A stretch of 64,000 nt of DNA from Lysobacter sp. (GTDB lineage: Bacteria; Pseudomonadota; Gammaproteobacteria; Xanthomonadales; Xanthomonadaceae): contig SSGH01000008.1 in NCBI GenBank assembly GCA_008015835.1, forward strand, positions 133,165 through 197,164, read 5' to 3'. The notes beneath the pieces are model-generated. The model saw only the letters and a list, made by a program, of their open reading frames with translations. It did not search any database and was not told the DNA's origin. Both the position numbers and the translations under genes were made by a program. Numbering within the stretch: the first letter of the stretch is position 1; each line of letters starts with the position of its first letter. Shown here one piece after another: positions 1 to 8,773 of the stretch.

Positions 1-61
1 CTGCTTCGCGCATTTCGCCGATAGCGAAGGCAATCGCGTCGGGTTGCACGCGCTTGCATGA
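1..61 (+). CDS. VOC (glyoxalase/bleomycin-resistance) family protein, C-terminal end only
   Basis: The first bases read in frame 2 as a short C-terminus, CFAHFADSEGNRVGLHALA, followed by TGA. The F-x-D-x-EGN-R-x-x-LH pattern is the usual last strand of VOC-superfamily proteins, where the glutamate is a metal ligand. The rest of the gene lies left of the window. It sits 42 bases upstream of the WYL regulator on the same strand. VOC genes paired with YafY-type regulators are common in this order, so co-transcription is plausible but inferred. Confidence 0.6.
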   Translation, partial: CFAHFADSEGNRVGLHALA

Positions 62-103
62 TGCGTGGGGCGGCGATGCGATTCTCTGTTGGAGCCTGAC
101 AAC

Positions 104-793
104 ATGCGTCGCGCCGACCGTCTGTTCCGCATCGTGCAAATCGTTCGCGGCCGTCGTTTGACGACGGCCGCGTTTCTCGCCGAACGCATGGACGTGTCGC
201 TGCGTTCGATCTACCGCGATATCGCCGCGCTGCAGGCGCAGGGCGTGCCGATCGACGGCGAGGCCGGCGTCGGGTACCGCATGCGCAGCGGCTACGAATT
301 GCCGCCGCTGATGTTCTCCACGCGCGAGGCGCAGGCGCTGGTGGCGAGCGTGCGCCTGGCGCAGTCGCGCATCGACACCGAGCTGGCGGCGCGCGCCGAA
401 GACGCGCTTTCGAAAATTCTCGCCGTGCTGCCGGCGGACGAACGCGCCGCCGCGGAACGACTGTCGATCTACGCGCCGGCCGTGCGTCCCGATACGCCGA
501 CGCGTTTGCGGCTCGCGCAATTGCGGCACGCCACCGATCTGCGCTTCAAAATCCGTCTGGAGTACGTCGATTTGAGCGAGGCCGAAAGCCGACGCGTGGT
601 GCGGCCCTTGGCCTGCTTTTTTTGGGGCGAAGCGTGGACGCTGGCGGCCTGGTGCGAAGTCCGCGAGGATTTCCGCAATTTTCGCGTCGATCGCATCCGC
701 GCGCTCGATGTGCTGGACGAGCGTTTTCGCGACGAACCCGGGCGCACGCTGGCCGATCTGTTTCGACGCTACGATTGCGAGAACGGTTGCTGA
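104..793 (+). CDS. YafY-type transcriptional regulator (HTH + WYL domain)
   Basis: The protein is 229 residues. An N-terminal helix-turn-helix of the HTH_11/DeoR-like type covers about residues 1-60 (RADRLFRIVQIVRGRR then VSLRSIYRDIAALQAQGVPI). A WYL-type ligand-sensing region follows, with the conserved arginine-rich C-terminal part (RVVRPLACFFWGEAWTLAAWCE). I placed the start at ATG 104 rather than the track's 65, because the family begins at MRRADRL and 104 follows a GGAG-containing leader. WYL proteins bind nucleic acids or small ligands and control nearby genes. The target is unknown, and the partial VOC gene upstream is the obvious candidate. Confidence 0.85.
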   Translation: MRRADRLFRIVQIVRGRRLTTAAFLAERMDVSLRSIYRDIAALQAQGVPIDGEAGVGYRMRSGYELPPLMFSTREAQALVASVRLAQSRIDTELAARAEDALSKILAVLPADERAAAERLSIYAPAVRPDTPTRLRLAQLRHATDLRFKIRLEYVDLSEAESRRVVRPLACFFWGEAWTLAAWCEVREDFRNFRVDRIRALDVLDERFRDEPGRTLADLFRRYDCENGC

Positions 794-865
794 GCGCGCG
801 GCTTTTCGCGAAGTGCCCAACTTCGCGCGATTACGCGCAAGCGTCTACGCATGAACTCCAGACGT

Positions 866-1717
866 TCAGCGCCATTCCACTTTCAACGCGGTGCCGCGCC
901 ACGACAGCGTGGCGCCGTCGCGCGTGATCCGCTGCACCACTACGTCGCCGATCAAGTCGCCTTCGCGCAGCCGTCGCCCGTCGAGAATCACGAATCGCTG
1001 CATCGGCACGTCGTGCCACATGTGCATGCTGAGTTTCAGCGGCGGAAGCTGCTTGCGGGTTTCCGTGTCCAGATCGCTCAACGCCATCGGCGCTTCGTTG
1101 CCGGGGCTACGGAACGCGGGCGGCGGCGTTTCGACGACGGGCGCGACTGCGGCGACATCGCGCGGCGCCGTTGTCGCGGGCGTCGACGCGGGTGGCGCAG
1201 TACGCGGCGGAGTGGGAAGGGGGGCTGCGACCGATGGTGCGACCGAGGGCGCGGCGGAAGCTGGCGGCGTCGTCGCGACGGCAGGCGCATCGGCAACGGC
1301 GGACGGCGGCACCACGGGCGGCGCGCGGCCCGCTTGCGTCGCCGGCATCGGCATCTGCGGCGCGCTCGACCCGTTCGGCGCCTCGAACGGCGACGCGAGC
1401 GCTTCGACGGGAGGCGCGGACGCGCTGTCGTCGCCGGTTGGATCGGCGTTCGCGACGCTGTCGACGCTCGGCGCCGCATCGACGCCTGCGGCATCGCGCG
1501 TATCGATGTCCGGCGTCGTCGTTCGCGATGCGAACCAGAACGCGAAGGCGAGCGCGCCGACGCCGAACGCGGCGACGCCGATCATCGCCCAACGCGGCCA
1601 GCCCGCACGCACGCGCGGCGCGGGCGCGCGATCGTGCATCTCGGCGAACAGTTCCGGCGCTTGATGGCGGCGACGGGCGGCTTCGGATTTGCGCAAGGCG
1701 TCGAGAATGATCGACAT
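866..1717 (-). CDS. gspB: Type II secretion accessory protein GspB (ExeB-like)
   Basis: This is a 283-residue inner-membrane protein. It opens with the family signature MSIILDALRKSEAARRR in the cytoplasm, has one transmembrane helix at about residues 42-63 (WAMIGVAAFGVGALAFAFWF), and then a long Ala/Pro/Thr-rich periplasmic linker. The T2SSB domain is at the C-terminus (SMHMWHDVPMQRFVILDGRR and then LIGDVVVQRI). In Aeromonas, ExeA and ExeB form a complex that helps the secretin cross peptidoglycan. The gene lies 3 bases downstream of gspA on the same strand, so the two form one unit. No other gsp genes are present in the window. Confidence 0.88.
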   Translation of the reverse strand: MSIILDALRKSEAARRRHQAPELFAEMHDRAPAPRVRAGWPRWAMIGVAAFGVGALAFAFWFASRTTTPDIDTRDAAGVDAAPSVDSVANADPTGDDSASAPPVEALASPFEAPNGSSAPQMPMPATQAGRAPPVVPPSAVADAPAVATTPPASAAPSVAPSVAAPLPTPPRTAPPASTPATTAPRDVAAVAPVVETPPPAFRSPGNEAPMALSDLDTETRKQLPPLKLSMHMWHDVPMQRFVILDGRRLREGDLIGDVVVQRITRDGATLSWRGTALKVEWR

Positions 1718-1720
1718 CGC

Positions 1721-3556
1721 TCACTCCGCGACGGAAGAAGGAAGAATGGACAACCGCGCGCCCGTGCGCTGCGCGGCGAGCGCGAACAGGGTTTCGGCGC
1801 GCAGCGCGCCGTCGCCGGGCCAACCGTGTCGGGTTTGGAACGCGCGCAACCCCGCGTCGAGATCGCCGCTACGCGCATCGTCGGGCAGACGCGCGCGCAC
1901 CCAATCGACGGCCGCGGGTTCGCGCGCGGCGTAGCGCGTTTCGATCCGTTCGGGCGACGGCCAGATCGCTAGGAATTCGCCGTTCCACACGCTGGACAAC
2001 GCGACGCGATCCACATCGAGCGTACGGCCGTCGAGCGAGAGCCGAACGCGATCCGCGTTCGCGCCGAGCAGTCGCGCCCAGGCGGCATGCGGTTCGGCGC
2101 GCAGACGCAGCAGCACCGAACGATCGATCCGCAGCAGTTGATCGAGGCTGGCGCGGCTGCGCAGACAGCGCCAGCCGGGCGCGGGCGCGGGCGGACAGGC
2201 GTCGGGCGAGGTCGCGCGCAGCGTCGCGGGCGCGCTCCACGCGGCCAACAGCGGCGACCATTCGCGCGTCGGCTTCGATGCGGCCGCGCGCAACGCGGAC
2301 TGCAGCGCTTCGGCGCCGCCGTCGTCGCGCGCGGCGGTCGCCGCCGCCGTCGTCGACGGCAGCGATCGCGACGCCGGATGCGGCGACTGCGAATTCGCGG
2401 GCGCTGCATTTCCCTCGTGGCCAGAAGACGCATTCGCCGCCGCGTCGATGGCGGTGTCCGTCGACGCATCCGAGGCCGGCCAACGCATCAACACCAGTAC
2501 GAACGCGACGATCGCGAGCGCGAGTCCGGCGAAGCGCAGCCAAACGCCTCGGCTGGGCATGACATCCGCGGCAGTGGGCGCCAAAGCTTCGTCGGCGGCG
2601 CGATCGACGGTGCGGCCGTCGAGGGTCAACAGATCGTGCGCGAAGCCGGCGAGGAGCGCGCGTTCGGCGATCACGTTGATCAAGCGCGGCACGCCGCCGC
2701 TGCGGCGATGCACGCGGCGCACCGCGTCGGCGGAAAACGGAAAGCGACGCGCGCCGGCCGTGGTCAGCCGATGCCGCAGATAGGCGTCGGTGCCGGCCTC
2801 GTCCAGCGGCGGCAAGTGGTAGCGCGCGGTGATGCGCTGCGCCAGTTGCCGCAGTTCCGGCCGCATCAGCATCTCGCGCAGTTCGGGTTGGCCGATCAGG
2901 ATGATCTGCAGCAGTTTTTGCGTCTCGGTTTCCAGATTCGTCAACAGCCGAATCTGCTCCAGCGCTTCGGTCGACAGGTTTTGCGCTTCGTCGACGATCA
3001 GCACCACGCGTTCGCCGCGCGCATAGGCCTGCAGCAGATGCGCGCTGAGCAGGTCGTACAGCGCTTTCGCCGTGGGTTTGGCGCGACGCGGAGACGCGCG
3101 GCTCGGCGCGCGCGCTTTGGCCGGCGCGGGCTTTTTGCGTTTGCCGGCGGCCTTGCTCGCCGCTTTGCCGACGGTGTCGTTCTGCTTGGAGGCGGTTTCC
3201 TCGGGCGCGGCGGCGGCCGTCTCCGAGGCGGCGACCGCGACGGACGACGCCCCGCCCGGACGCAGCCCCAATTCCTCGCAAATGGTCTCCATCAACTCGA
3301 TCGGGTCGAGCCGCGGATTCAGCACCAACGCCGCCTGCGTGCCCTCGGGCAGTTGGTTCAACAGCAGACGGCTCAGGGTGGTTTTGCCGGTGCCCACTTC
3401 GCCGGTGAGCTGCACGAAACCGCCGCCGCCGCCTTGGCGAATGCCGTACAGCAGATGCGCCAGCGCGTCCCGATGGTGCTCGCTGAGGAACACGTAATGC
3501 GGGTCGGGCGTGATCGAGAACGGCGCCTGTTCGAGGCCGTAGTACTCCAGATACAT
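1721..3556 (-). CDS. gspA: GspA/ExeA-type AAA ATPase with C-terminal peptidoglycan-binding domain
   Basis: The protein is 611 residues. It starts with the ExeA signature YYGLEQAPFSITPDPHYVF, followed by Walker A GEVGTGKT (about 52-59) and Walker B VVLIVDEAQNLS (about 184-195). An AAA lid ends near residue 310. One transmembrane helix is at about 345-365, followed by a periplasmic part whose end (LRAFQTRHGWPGDGALRAETLF) looks like a PG_binding_1 motif. The role is to couple ATP hydrolysis to secretin assembly through the cell wall, together with GspB. An Ala/Lys/Pro-rich stretch at about 102-163 (for example KRKKPAPAKARAPSRASPRR) separates Walker A from the rest of the ATPase fold and looks like a low-complexity insertion. 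Confidence 0.9.
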   Translation of the reverse strand: MYLEYYGLEQAPFSITPDPHYVFLSEHHRDALAHLLYGIRQGGGGGFVQLTGEVGTGKTTLSRLLLNQLPEGTQAALVLNPRLDPIELMETICEELGLRPGGASSVAVAASETAAAAPEETASKQNDTVGKAASKAAGKRKKPAPAKARAPSRASPRRAKPTAKALYDLLSAHLLQAYARGERVVLIVDEAQNLSTEALEQIRLLTNLETETQKLLQIILIGQPELREMLMRPELRQLAQRITARYHLPPLDEAGTDAYLRHRLTTAGARRFPFSADAVRRVHRRSGGVPRLINVIAERALLAGFAHDLLTLDGRTVDRAADEALAPTAADVMPSRGVWLRFAGLALAIVAFVLVLMRWPASDASTDTAIDAAANASSGHEGNAAPANSQSPHPASRSLPSTTAAATAARDDGGAEALQSALRAAASKPTREWSPLLAAWSAPATLRATSPDACPPAPAPGWRCLRSRASLDQLLRIDRSVLLRLRAEPHAAWARLLGANADRVRLSLDGRTLDVDRVALSSVWNGEFLAIWPSPERIETRYAAREPAAVDWVRARLPDDARSGDLDAGLRAFQTRHGWPGDGALRAETLFALAAQRTGARLSILPSSVAE

Positions 3557-3718
3557 GCGGGCTCGGCGGTGGGGAAAGGGGCGGGAGGCGAGGCGAGTCG
3601 GGCGGAGCGGGGGCTTAGACTGCCATAACCGGCCGAAAAATCCGGGGAAGGGCCGCCCAATGCCGCTGAAGATCGAGCGAGGTCGCGAAACGCGGCCGAG
3701 TTTCGCCGTGGCGGCGGC

Positions 3719-4675
3719 TCAGGAGGGATCGGTCGAGACGGGGCGGCTGGGGGCGTCCGCGGCGGGTTCGGTCTGCGCCTTGCGCGGGCCGCGGCTGAGC
3801 AGCGGGAAGATCAGCACCGCGGCCAGGATGATCGCGACGCCGAGGTAGAACTGAGGCGTCAGTTCGCGCTGTTCGCCCAGCAACAGCGCGGCCAACACGA
3901 TGGTGTAGACCGGCTCCAGGTTCACCGACAACTGCGTAGCGAAGGCGCTGAGATGCCGCAGCGCGAACAGCACCAGCACGAACGGCACCAGGGTGCAGGC
4001 CATCGCGAGCAGGACAAGGTAGAACGCGTCGTGCGCGTTCGGCAGCGCGAACGGATCGCCGCCGAAGGCCGGCGATAGCAACGCCGACAGCGGAGCGACC
4101 AAGGTGAGCGTGGCGACGCCCGCGGCCATTTCCACCGCGGTCACGCTGAGCGGGTCGGCGTGCGCGACCAGGCGCTTGTTCAACGAACTGAACAGCGCCA
4201 CGAACAGCGCCGATACCGTGCCAACCGCGATGCCGATCAGCATGCCGTCGGGCACGCCGCCCGCGACCAGCGCGACGCCGGGCATGACCGCGATGCCCAG
4301 CGCCACTTCGCGTTTGGACAACCGCTTGCCGGTGAGCCAGGGTTCGACGAAGGCGGTGAACACGGTGCCCAGCGCGATGCAGGTGGCGGCGACCGAGGCG
4401 TTGGAGAGCTTGATCGCGGCATAGAACGTGAGCCAATGCAGCGCCACCAACGCGCCGATGCCGGCGTAACTCCAGCGCAAGCGGGCCGGCATCGCGCGCA
4501 CGCCGCGCAGCGCGCGCGGCAACACCAGTAGCACCGCCGCCACCAGCAGCATGCGCCACCACACCAAGGGCAGCGCGGGCAGGCTGATCAGCTTGCCGAG
4601 AATCGCGGTGAATCCCCACAGCAGCACGCAAAAGTGCAGTTGCAGCCAGGCGGTGCGGCGCGCGGTGTCGGGCAT
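3719..4675 (-). CDS. DMT-superfamily (EamA) transporter
   Basis: This 318-residue integral membrane protein has about ten predicted helices arranged as two EamA repeats. The first opens WLQLHFCVLLWGFTAILGK and the second is recognisable near ALFVALFSSLNKRLV with the later LEPVYTIVLAALLLGE, which is the conserved LEP motif. EamA proteins export amino acids, nucleotides or other metabolites, and the substrate cannot be read from sequence. The C-terminus is a short charged tail (RGPRKAQTEPAADAPSR). It stands alone, 163 bases from gspA, with no obvious operon partner. Confidence 0.85.
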   Translation of the reverse strand: MPDTARRTAWLQLHFCVLLWGFTAILGKLISLPALPLVWWRMLLVAAVLLVLPRALRGVRAMPARLRWSYAGIGALVALHWLTFYAAIKLSNASVAATCIALGTVFTAFVEPWLTGKRLSKREVALGIAVMPGVALVAGGVPDGMLIGIAVGTVSALFVALFSSLNKRLVAHADPLSVTAVEMAAGVATLTLVAPLSALLSPAFGGDPFALPNAHDAFYLVLLAMACTLVPFVLVLFALRHLSAFATQLSVNLEPVYTIVLAALLLGEQRELTPQFYLGVAIILAAVLIFPLLSRGPRKAQTEPAADAPSRPVSTDPS

Positions 4676-4792
4676 GTCGGAGGCGAGGGCGAGGGTCGGC
4701 CATTATCGGGCACGCCGCGCGGGGGACGAACCAGTTCCCGGTCGGAGTATCCGGCGAACCCCGCCGACACCGCCGCCGTTCGAGAAAACGGC

Positions 4793-5419
4793 TCAGGCGC
4801 CGAACGGGTTCATCGTCGGGCGAACCAGGGACGCGCCGGTCGAGGCATTCGCGCGGCGGGGCACGCCTTCGGCGTCCACCAAGCGTTCGATGCGCGCGAA
4901 GACTTCGGCGCGCGAGAAGGGTTTCTTCATGAAATCGTCGGCGCCGATGCGTTGGACGTAGAACTGCTCGGTCGCCTGGGTGTTGCCGCTGATCATGATG
5001 ATCGGCACGTCCTTGGTGGTCGGGTCGCGGCGCAGCGCGCGCAGCGCCGAGAAGCCGTCCATGCCCGGCAGCACGATGTCGAGGAAGATCAGGTCCGGCC
5101 GGTCGCGTTTCACCGCTTCCAGCGCCTCTTCGGCGCTATAGGCCTCGAACGTGCGGAAGTCGTTCTGCTGCATCAATTTGCGCAGCACGGTCACGATGGT
5201 GGGGGAGTCGTCGACGATCAACACCTTGGTGCCGCTGCGGGCGCTGACCCGGGGTTTCGCGCGGCGTTCCGGGCCGACATAGCCGTCGGCGGAGATCTCT
5301 TCGGTCGGTTCGAGGTCCAGCGGCGCGCGGGCGAGCGCAGGATCCGCAGCCGTTTGGGGCGACGCGTCGGCCGTGCCCAAATGGGCGCGCCAGCGTTTTA
5401 CGGAATCGAAAATCCCCAT
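4793..5419 (-). CDS. Single-domain response regulator with N-terminal extension (PilH-like)
   Basis: The start at 5419 (MGIFDSVKRWRAHLG) is preferred over the track start, because it follows a GGGCAG leader. The 208-residue product has about 75 N-terminal residues of no recognised fold and then a receiver domain. The receiver carries the acidic pair in LIVDDSPT, the phospho-acceptor Asp in LIFLDIVLPGMDG, the conserved Ser/Thr in IIMISGN and the Lys in FMKKPFSR. There is no output domain, so it probably acts by protein contact. PilG/PilH and other chemosensory regulators have this form. No histidine kinase gene is nearby. Confidence 0.82.
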   Translation of the reverse strand: MGIFDSVKRWRAHLGTADASPQTAADPALARAPLDLEPTEEISADGYVGPERRAKPRVSARSGTKVLIVDDSPTIVTVLRKLMQQNDFRTFEAYSAEEALEAVKRDRPDLIFLDIVLPGMDGFSALRALRRDPTTKDVPIIMISGNTQATEQFYVQRIGADDFMKKPFSRAEVFARIERLVDAEGVPRRANASTGASLVRPTMNPFGA

Positions 5420-5581
5420 CGTTACTGCCCTCAAGTCGGTCGTCGCGTTCGAACCCCCTCCATGGGCCCAAGTCGATCGGGCCGCGGAAATAGTAGCGCG
5501 ATGCGCGGGACTCGGCAGCCCCGGCGTCGGCCGCGAGGCTCCGCCGGGGCGCGTCCGGGGCCTCCCGGCCCGAGGGAAGGC

Positions 5582-7399
5582 TTACCGAATGGGCTCATCC
5601 AGCATCATCGCCCTCACGAAACGGACTGGCGGGGCGCCATAGGACAAGACTTTGTCGTGATAGGCCTTCAGCGCGAAGGCCGGCCCCTGCTTGGCCTCCG
5701 CCGCCTTGCGCAGGTCGAAGTGCTCCTGCACGCCCACGAAGTAGGTCGGCAACTGGGCGCTGGTCAGCCGGGCCCGCTTCCACTTGCCGGCGGCCTCGCG
5801 CTCCTGCTGGAAGGTGCGCTTCATCATGAAGTCCTTCGCCTGCTGCTCGGTCCAGCCGTCGACGTGCACGCCCTGATCGAGAATGGCGTTGCCGATGGTG
5901 CGCAGGTAGAACTTATGGCGCACAAGATGGAACAGCGGGTCGTTGTCCAAATAGCCTTGATCCATCATCAGCGATTCGGTGTAGACCGCCCAGCCTTCGG
6001 CGAACATCCCTGAGCGCAGCACGCCGCGCAGCACCGACGGATGCCGCGCCGAATGCGCGCCTTCCAGGTAATGGCCCGGCATGGCCTCGTGGATCGACAG
6101 CAGATGGATCATGCGCGTGTTGTATTCGCGCAGGAACGAATCGGTCTGCTCGGGCGTCCAGTCGTCGGGAATCGGCGAGATCGCGTAGTAGGTTTTCAGG
6201 CCTTTATCGAGCGGGCCGGGCGAATCGCAGTACGCCACCGCCACGCCGCGCTGGAATTCCGGCATCAAAATGATTTCCACCGGGTCCTTCGGCACCGTCA
6301 CCAGATCTTTCTCGCGGGTGAAGGCGGTCGCTTGTTCGAGCGCTTTCTTCGCGCTGTCGACCACGGCGTCGCGCGCGGGCTTTTCGGCGTAGGCCAATTC
6401 CAGCGCGGCCTCGATCGCGGCTTGCTGTTCGGCGTCGTTCGGCGACGCGGGCAGGGCCGGCGCGTTCGGTTTGTCCTTCAGCACGCGCTGCGCGATCGCG
6501 TACATCTCGCCGCGCACGCGGGCGAGTTCGGCCTCGGCGCGCTGCTTGATCTCGGCGCGCGACAGCGAAGACATCAGCGCGAATTTCAGCTTTTCGTCGT
6601 ACAACTGCTGACCGATGCGGAAATCGCCCTTGGCGTTCGGCACCAAGGTGTCGTCGAGCCACACCTGATGCTCGTCGGCGGCTTTTTTCAGCGCGGCGAC
6701 TGCGGCGGTCAGGCGTTTGCGATCTTCGGGCGACAGCTTGCCCGCGTTCGGCAGCACGCTGCGTTCGACTTCGTCCATCACGCCGCGATGCTGCGCGGCC
6801 GCGGTTTCGGCGTGCACCTTCGGCACGCGCGCCGGGTCCAGGTTCGCGCGCATCTGCGCGAACAGCGTCGGCAATTTTTCGATCCGCGCGATGGCCGAGC
6901 GCGTGCGCTGTTCGACCGGCGCGAATTCGCGCGCCATCAGGGTGTAGACCGCGCCGCCGGCGAGCCCGGTGTACACCTGCGGATCCCAAGCCCAGGCTTG
7001 CAGGGTTTCGACCGACCACAGATCCGCTTCCAATTGATTGCGCAGGATCGCCGCGTCGATTTGGTTCTCGCGCGACAGTTTGCTCGCGTCGATCGCGTCG
7101 AGTTCGGCCAGCATCTTGCGGCTGAATTCCACGCCGCGTTTGCGGCCGGCTTCGCTGAGGTCGTCGATCTCGCTATCGAAGCGATGATCGCCCTGCTGCG
7201 TCGCGTTGACCGGATTGTTCTGCAGCCAGCCGTCCAGCCAGCGCTTGCCCAAATCGGCGAATTTGGCTTCGAGGGCGGCATCGACCATGGCGGTAGGGGT
7301 CTTCTCGGGTTGGGCGGCGGCGGCCGGCGTGCGAGAGCCCTCGCAGGCGGCGAGGCCGAGGGCGAGCGCGGCGGCGAGAGCGAGCGGAGCGATGCGCAT
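5582..7399 (-). CDS. DUF885 family lipoprotein, probable zinc metallopeptidase
   Basis: The track ORF of 1009 residues is far too long. The real protein begins at MRIAPLALAAALALGLAACEG, a lipoprotein signal with lipobox LAAC, giving 605 residues. The body matches DUF885 proteins. It includes IHEAMPGHYLEGAHS, an HExxxGH-type motif, followed by GMFAEGWAVYTESLMMDQG, whose glutamate is the usual second acidic ligand or partner. DUF885 proteins are thought to be metallopeptidases. The lipobox puts this one on the periplasmic side of a membrane. It is monocistronic and points away from the GFA/DUF2785 pair. Confidence 0.85.
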   Translation of the reverse strand: MRIAPLALAAALALGLAACEGSRTPAAAAQPEKTPTAMVDAALEAKFADLGKRWLDGWLQNNPVNATQQGDHRFDSEIDDLSEAGRKRGVEFSRKMLAELDAIDASKLSRENQIDAAILRNQLEADLWSVETLQAWAWDPQVYTGLAGGAVYTLMAREFAPVEQRTRSAIARIEKLPTLFAQMRANLDPARVPKVHAETAAAQHRGVMDEVERSVLPNAGKLSPEDRKRLTAAVAALKKAADEHQVWLDDTLVPNAKGDFRIGQQLYDEKLKFALMSSLSRAEIKQRAEAELARVRGEMYAIAQRVLKDKPNAPALPASPNDAEQQAAIEAALELAYAEKPARDAVVDSAKKALEQATAFTREKDLVTVPKDPVEIILMPEFQRGVAVAYCDSPGPLDKGLKTYYAISPIPDDWTPEQTDSFLREYNTRMIHLLSIHEAMPGHYLEGAHSARHPSVLRGVLRSGMFAEGWAVYTESLMMDQGYLDNDPLFHLVRHKFYLRTIGNAILDQGVHVDGWTEQQAKDFMMKRTFQQEREAAGKWKRARLTSAQLPTYFVGVQEHFDLRKAAEAKQGPAFALKAYHDKVLSYGAPPVRFVRAMMLDEPIR

Positions 7400-7513
7400 G
7401 TGCGGACTGTGTCGGTTGAACGAGATCGCCAAGGATAGGCGCTCGTCGGGCGATGCGCATGTGCCGCACGCCGGGTTAGAGTGCGGCCTCTCTCCGAATT
7501 CGAGGTGCTCGTT

Positions 7514-7777
7514 ATGCCGCATCGCGGACGCTGCCACTGCGGGCGCATCGCTTTCGAATCGGACGATGAGGCGACCGAAGGTTTGGACCGCGATCGTTCG
7601 TTGTTCCGCCGTCGTGGCGGCTCGCGCACGTTCTTCCCACACGAGGCCATGCGTCCGAGTACGGAAGCGAGCGACGACGCCACGTATCGCGTCCACCGCG
7701 GCCGCATCGACCGACATGTTCGCCCGACCTACGGGACTAGCGCCAAGGGCGCTGCGTTCGACGGGGCGAAGCGTTGA
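7514..7777 (+). pseudogene. Decayed GFA-family (glutathione-dependent formaldehyde-activating type) gene
   Basis: The 87-residue reading frame from ATG 7514 aligns by eye with GFA-family proteins, which normally have 110-140 residues and two zinc sites built from cysteines. The first site's CHCG survives (RGRCHCGRIAFES). The second cluster, normally like DCNCSLCRRRG, reads DRDRSLFRRRGG, and the later CPTCGTS reads RPTYGTS. Each change fits one cysteine-codon base substitution (TGC to CGC, TTC or TAC). The C-terminus is also short. The most likely reading is a gene losing function, though a short repurposed protein cannot be excluded. Its stop overlaps the TTG start of the next gene. Confidence 0.5.
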
Positions 7778-8709
7778 GCGCCGCTTCGAGGGCGAGACGC
7801 GTGCGCTGGTTCGGCGCAGCGATGTCGCTCGTGCTCGTCGGCGAGGTATTTGCCGCCTCGACGAACGCGAATGCCGCGTGCCCGCCGCAAGGCTACGACG
7901 AGGCTTCGCTCGCTGCGCTGCAAGGTCGCGAATTCGCCGTCGATTCGGCCGCCCAGCGCGACGCCTTGGCGGTGTCGTTGCTCGATTGTCTCGGCTCGCC
8001 CGATCCGCGGCTTCGCGATGCGATCGCGTTTTCCGCGCTGCAGCGCTGGATGCGCGAAGGCGCGTTCTCGCCCGAGACGCTGCGCGCGCTGCGGACGCGG
8101 CTCGAAGCGATCTTGGACGACGAAACCGGCGACGCGCACGGCGTCGCGCGGCCGTTCGCGGCTTTGGCGCTGTCGGAGGTGGCGCGCACCGATCGCATCG
8201 CGCCGTGGATGCGCGCCGACGAACGCGCGGCGACGGCGCGGCGCGCGGCCGCGTATTTGGCGTCGGTGCGCGACTATCGCGGCTTCGAGGCCGGCGTCGG
8301 TTGGCGGCACGGCGTGGCGCACGGCGCGGACTGGGCGCTGCAGTCGGCGATGAATCCCGCCCTCGACGCCGACAGCCTGCGTGCGCTCGCGCGAGCCATC
8401 GCATCGCAAGTCGCGCCGACCTCGGGGCATGCCTACACCTTCGGCGAACCGGAGCGATTGACGCGGGCGACGATGGCGATCGCTCGCCGCGATGCGCTCG
8501 ACGAAGCGCAATGGCGCGCCTGGTTCGCCGAGGCCGTTCCGCGTTTGGGCGACGACGCGAACGCTTGGAACGACGCCGTGTGGCTCGCGCGGCGTCACGA
8601 CGCCTCCGCATTCCTGCATGCGCTGTATTGGCAGGCGGATCGCGATGATGCGCCCGGCGTCGCGAAGATGAAAAGCGCGCTGATCGAGGCGCTGCGCGAT
8701 TTGCCTTAG
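7774..8709 (+). CDS. DUF2785 domain-containing exported protein
   Basis: The track start is TTG 7774, which overlaps the previous stop as TTGA. GTG 7801 or ATG 7822 are alternatives and leave the signal peptide intact (WFGAAMSLVLVGEVFAAST then a cleavage region NANAACPP). The mature part is helical and carries the DUF2785 hallmark RDYRGFEAGVGWRHGVAHGA at about residues 165-185. The biochemical role of DUF2785 is not known. A signal peptide suggests a periplasmic location. It is probably co-transcribed with the decayed GFA gene. The start is uncertain by up to 16 codons. Confidence 0.7.
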   Translation: MSAASRARRVRWFGAAMSLVLVGEVFAASTNANAACPPQGYDEASLAALQGREFAVDSAAQRDALAVSLLDCLGSPDPRLRDAIAFSALQRWMREGAFSPETLRALRTRLEAILDDETGDAHGVARPFAALALSEVARTDRIAPWMRADERAATARRAAAYLASVRDYRGFEAGVGWRHGVAHGADWALQSAMNPALDADSLRALARAIASQVAPTSGHAYTFGEPERLTRATMAIARRDALDEAQWRAWFAEAVPRLGDDANAWNDAVWLARRHDASAFLHALYWQADRDDAPGVAKMKSALIEALRDLP

Positions 8710-8773
8710 GCGGCCGCGCGCGATGCCGCGCGTACGTAAGGCGCGGTCGACCGCTCGCGTTCGGGCGATACGC

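Noticed and set aside
469-3628. Many long ORFs antisense to gspA, gspB and the WYL regulator gene
   Set aside because: High GC opens all frames. These ORFs are Arg/Ala/Pro-rich with no domain, while the opposite frames carry clear family motifs.
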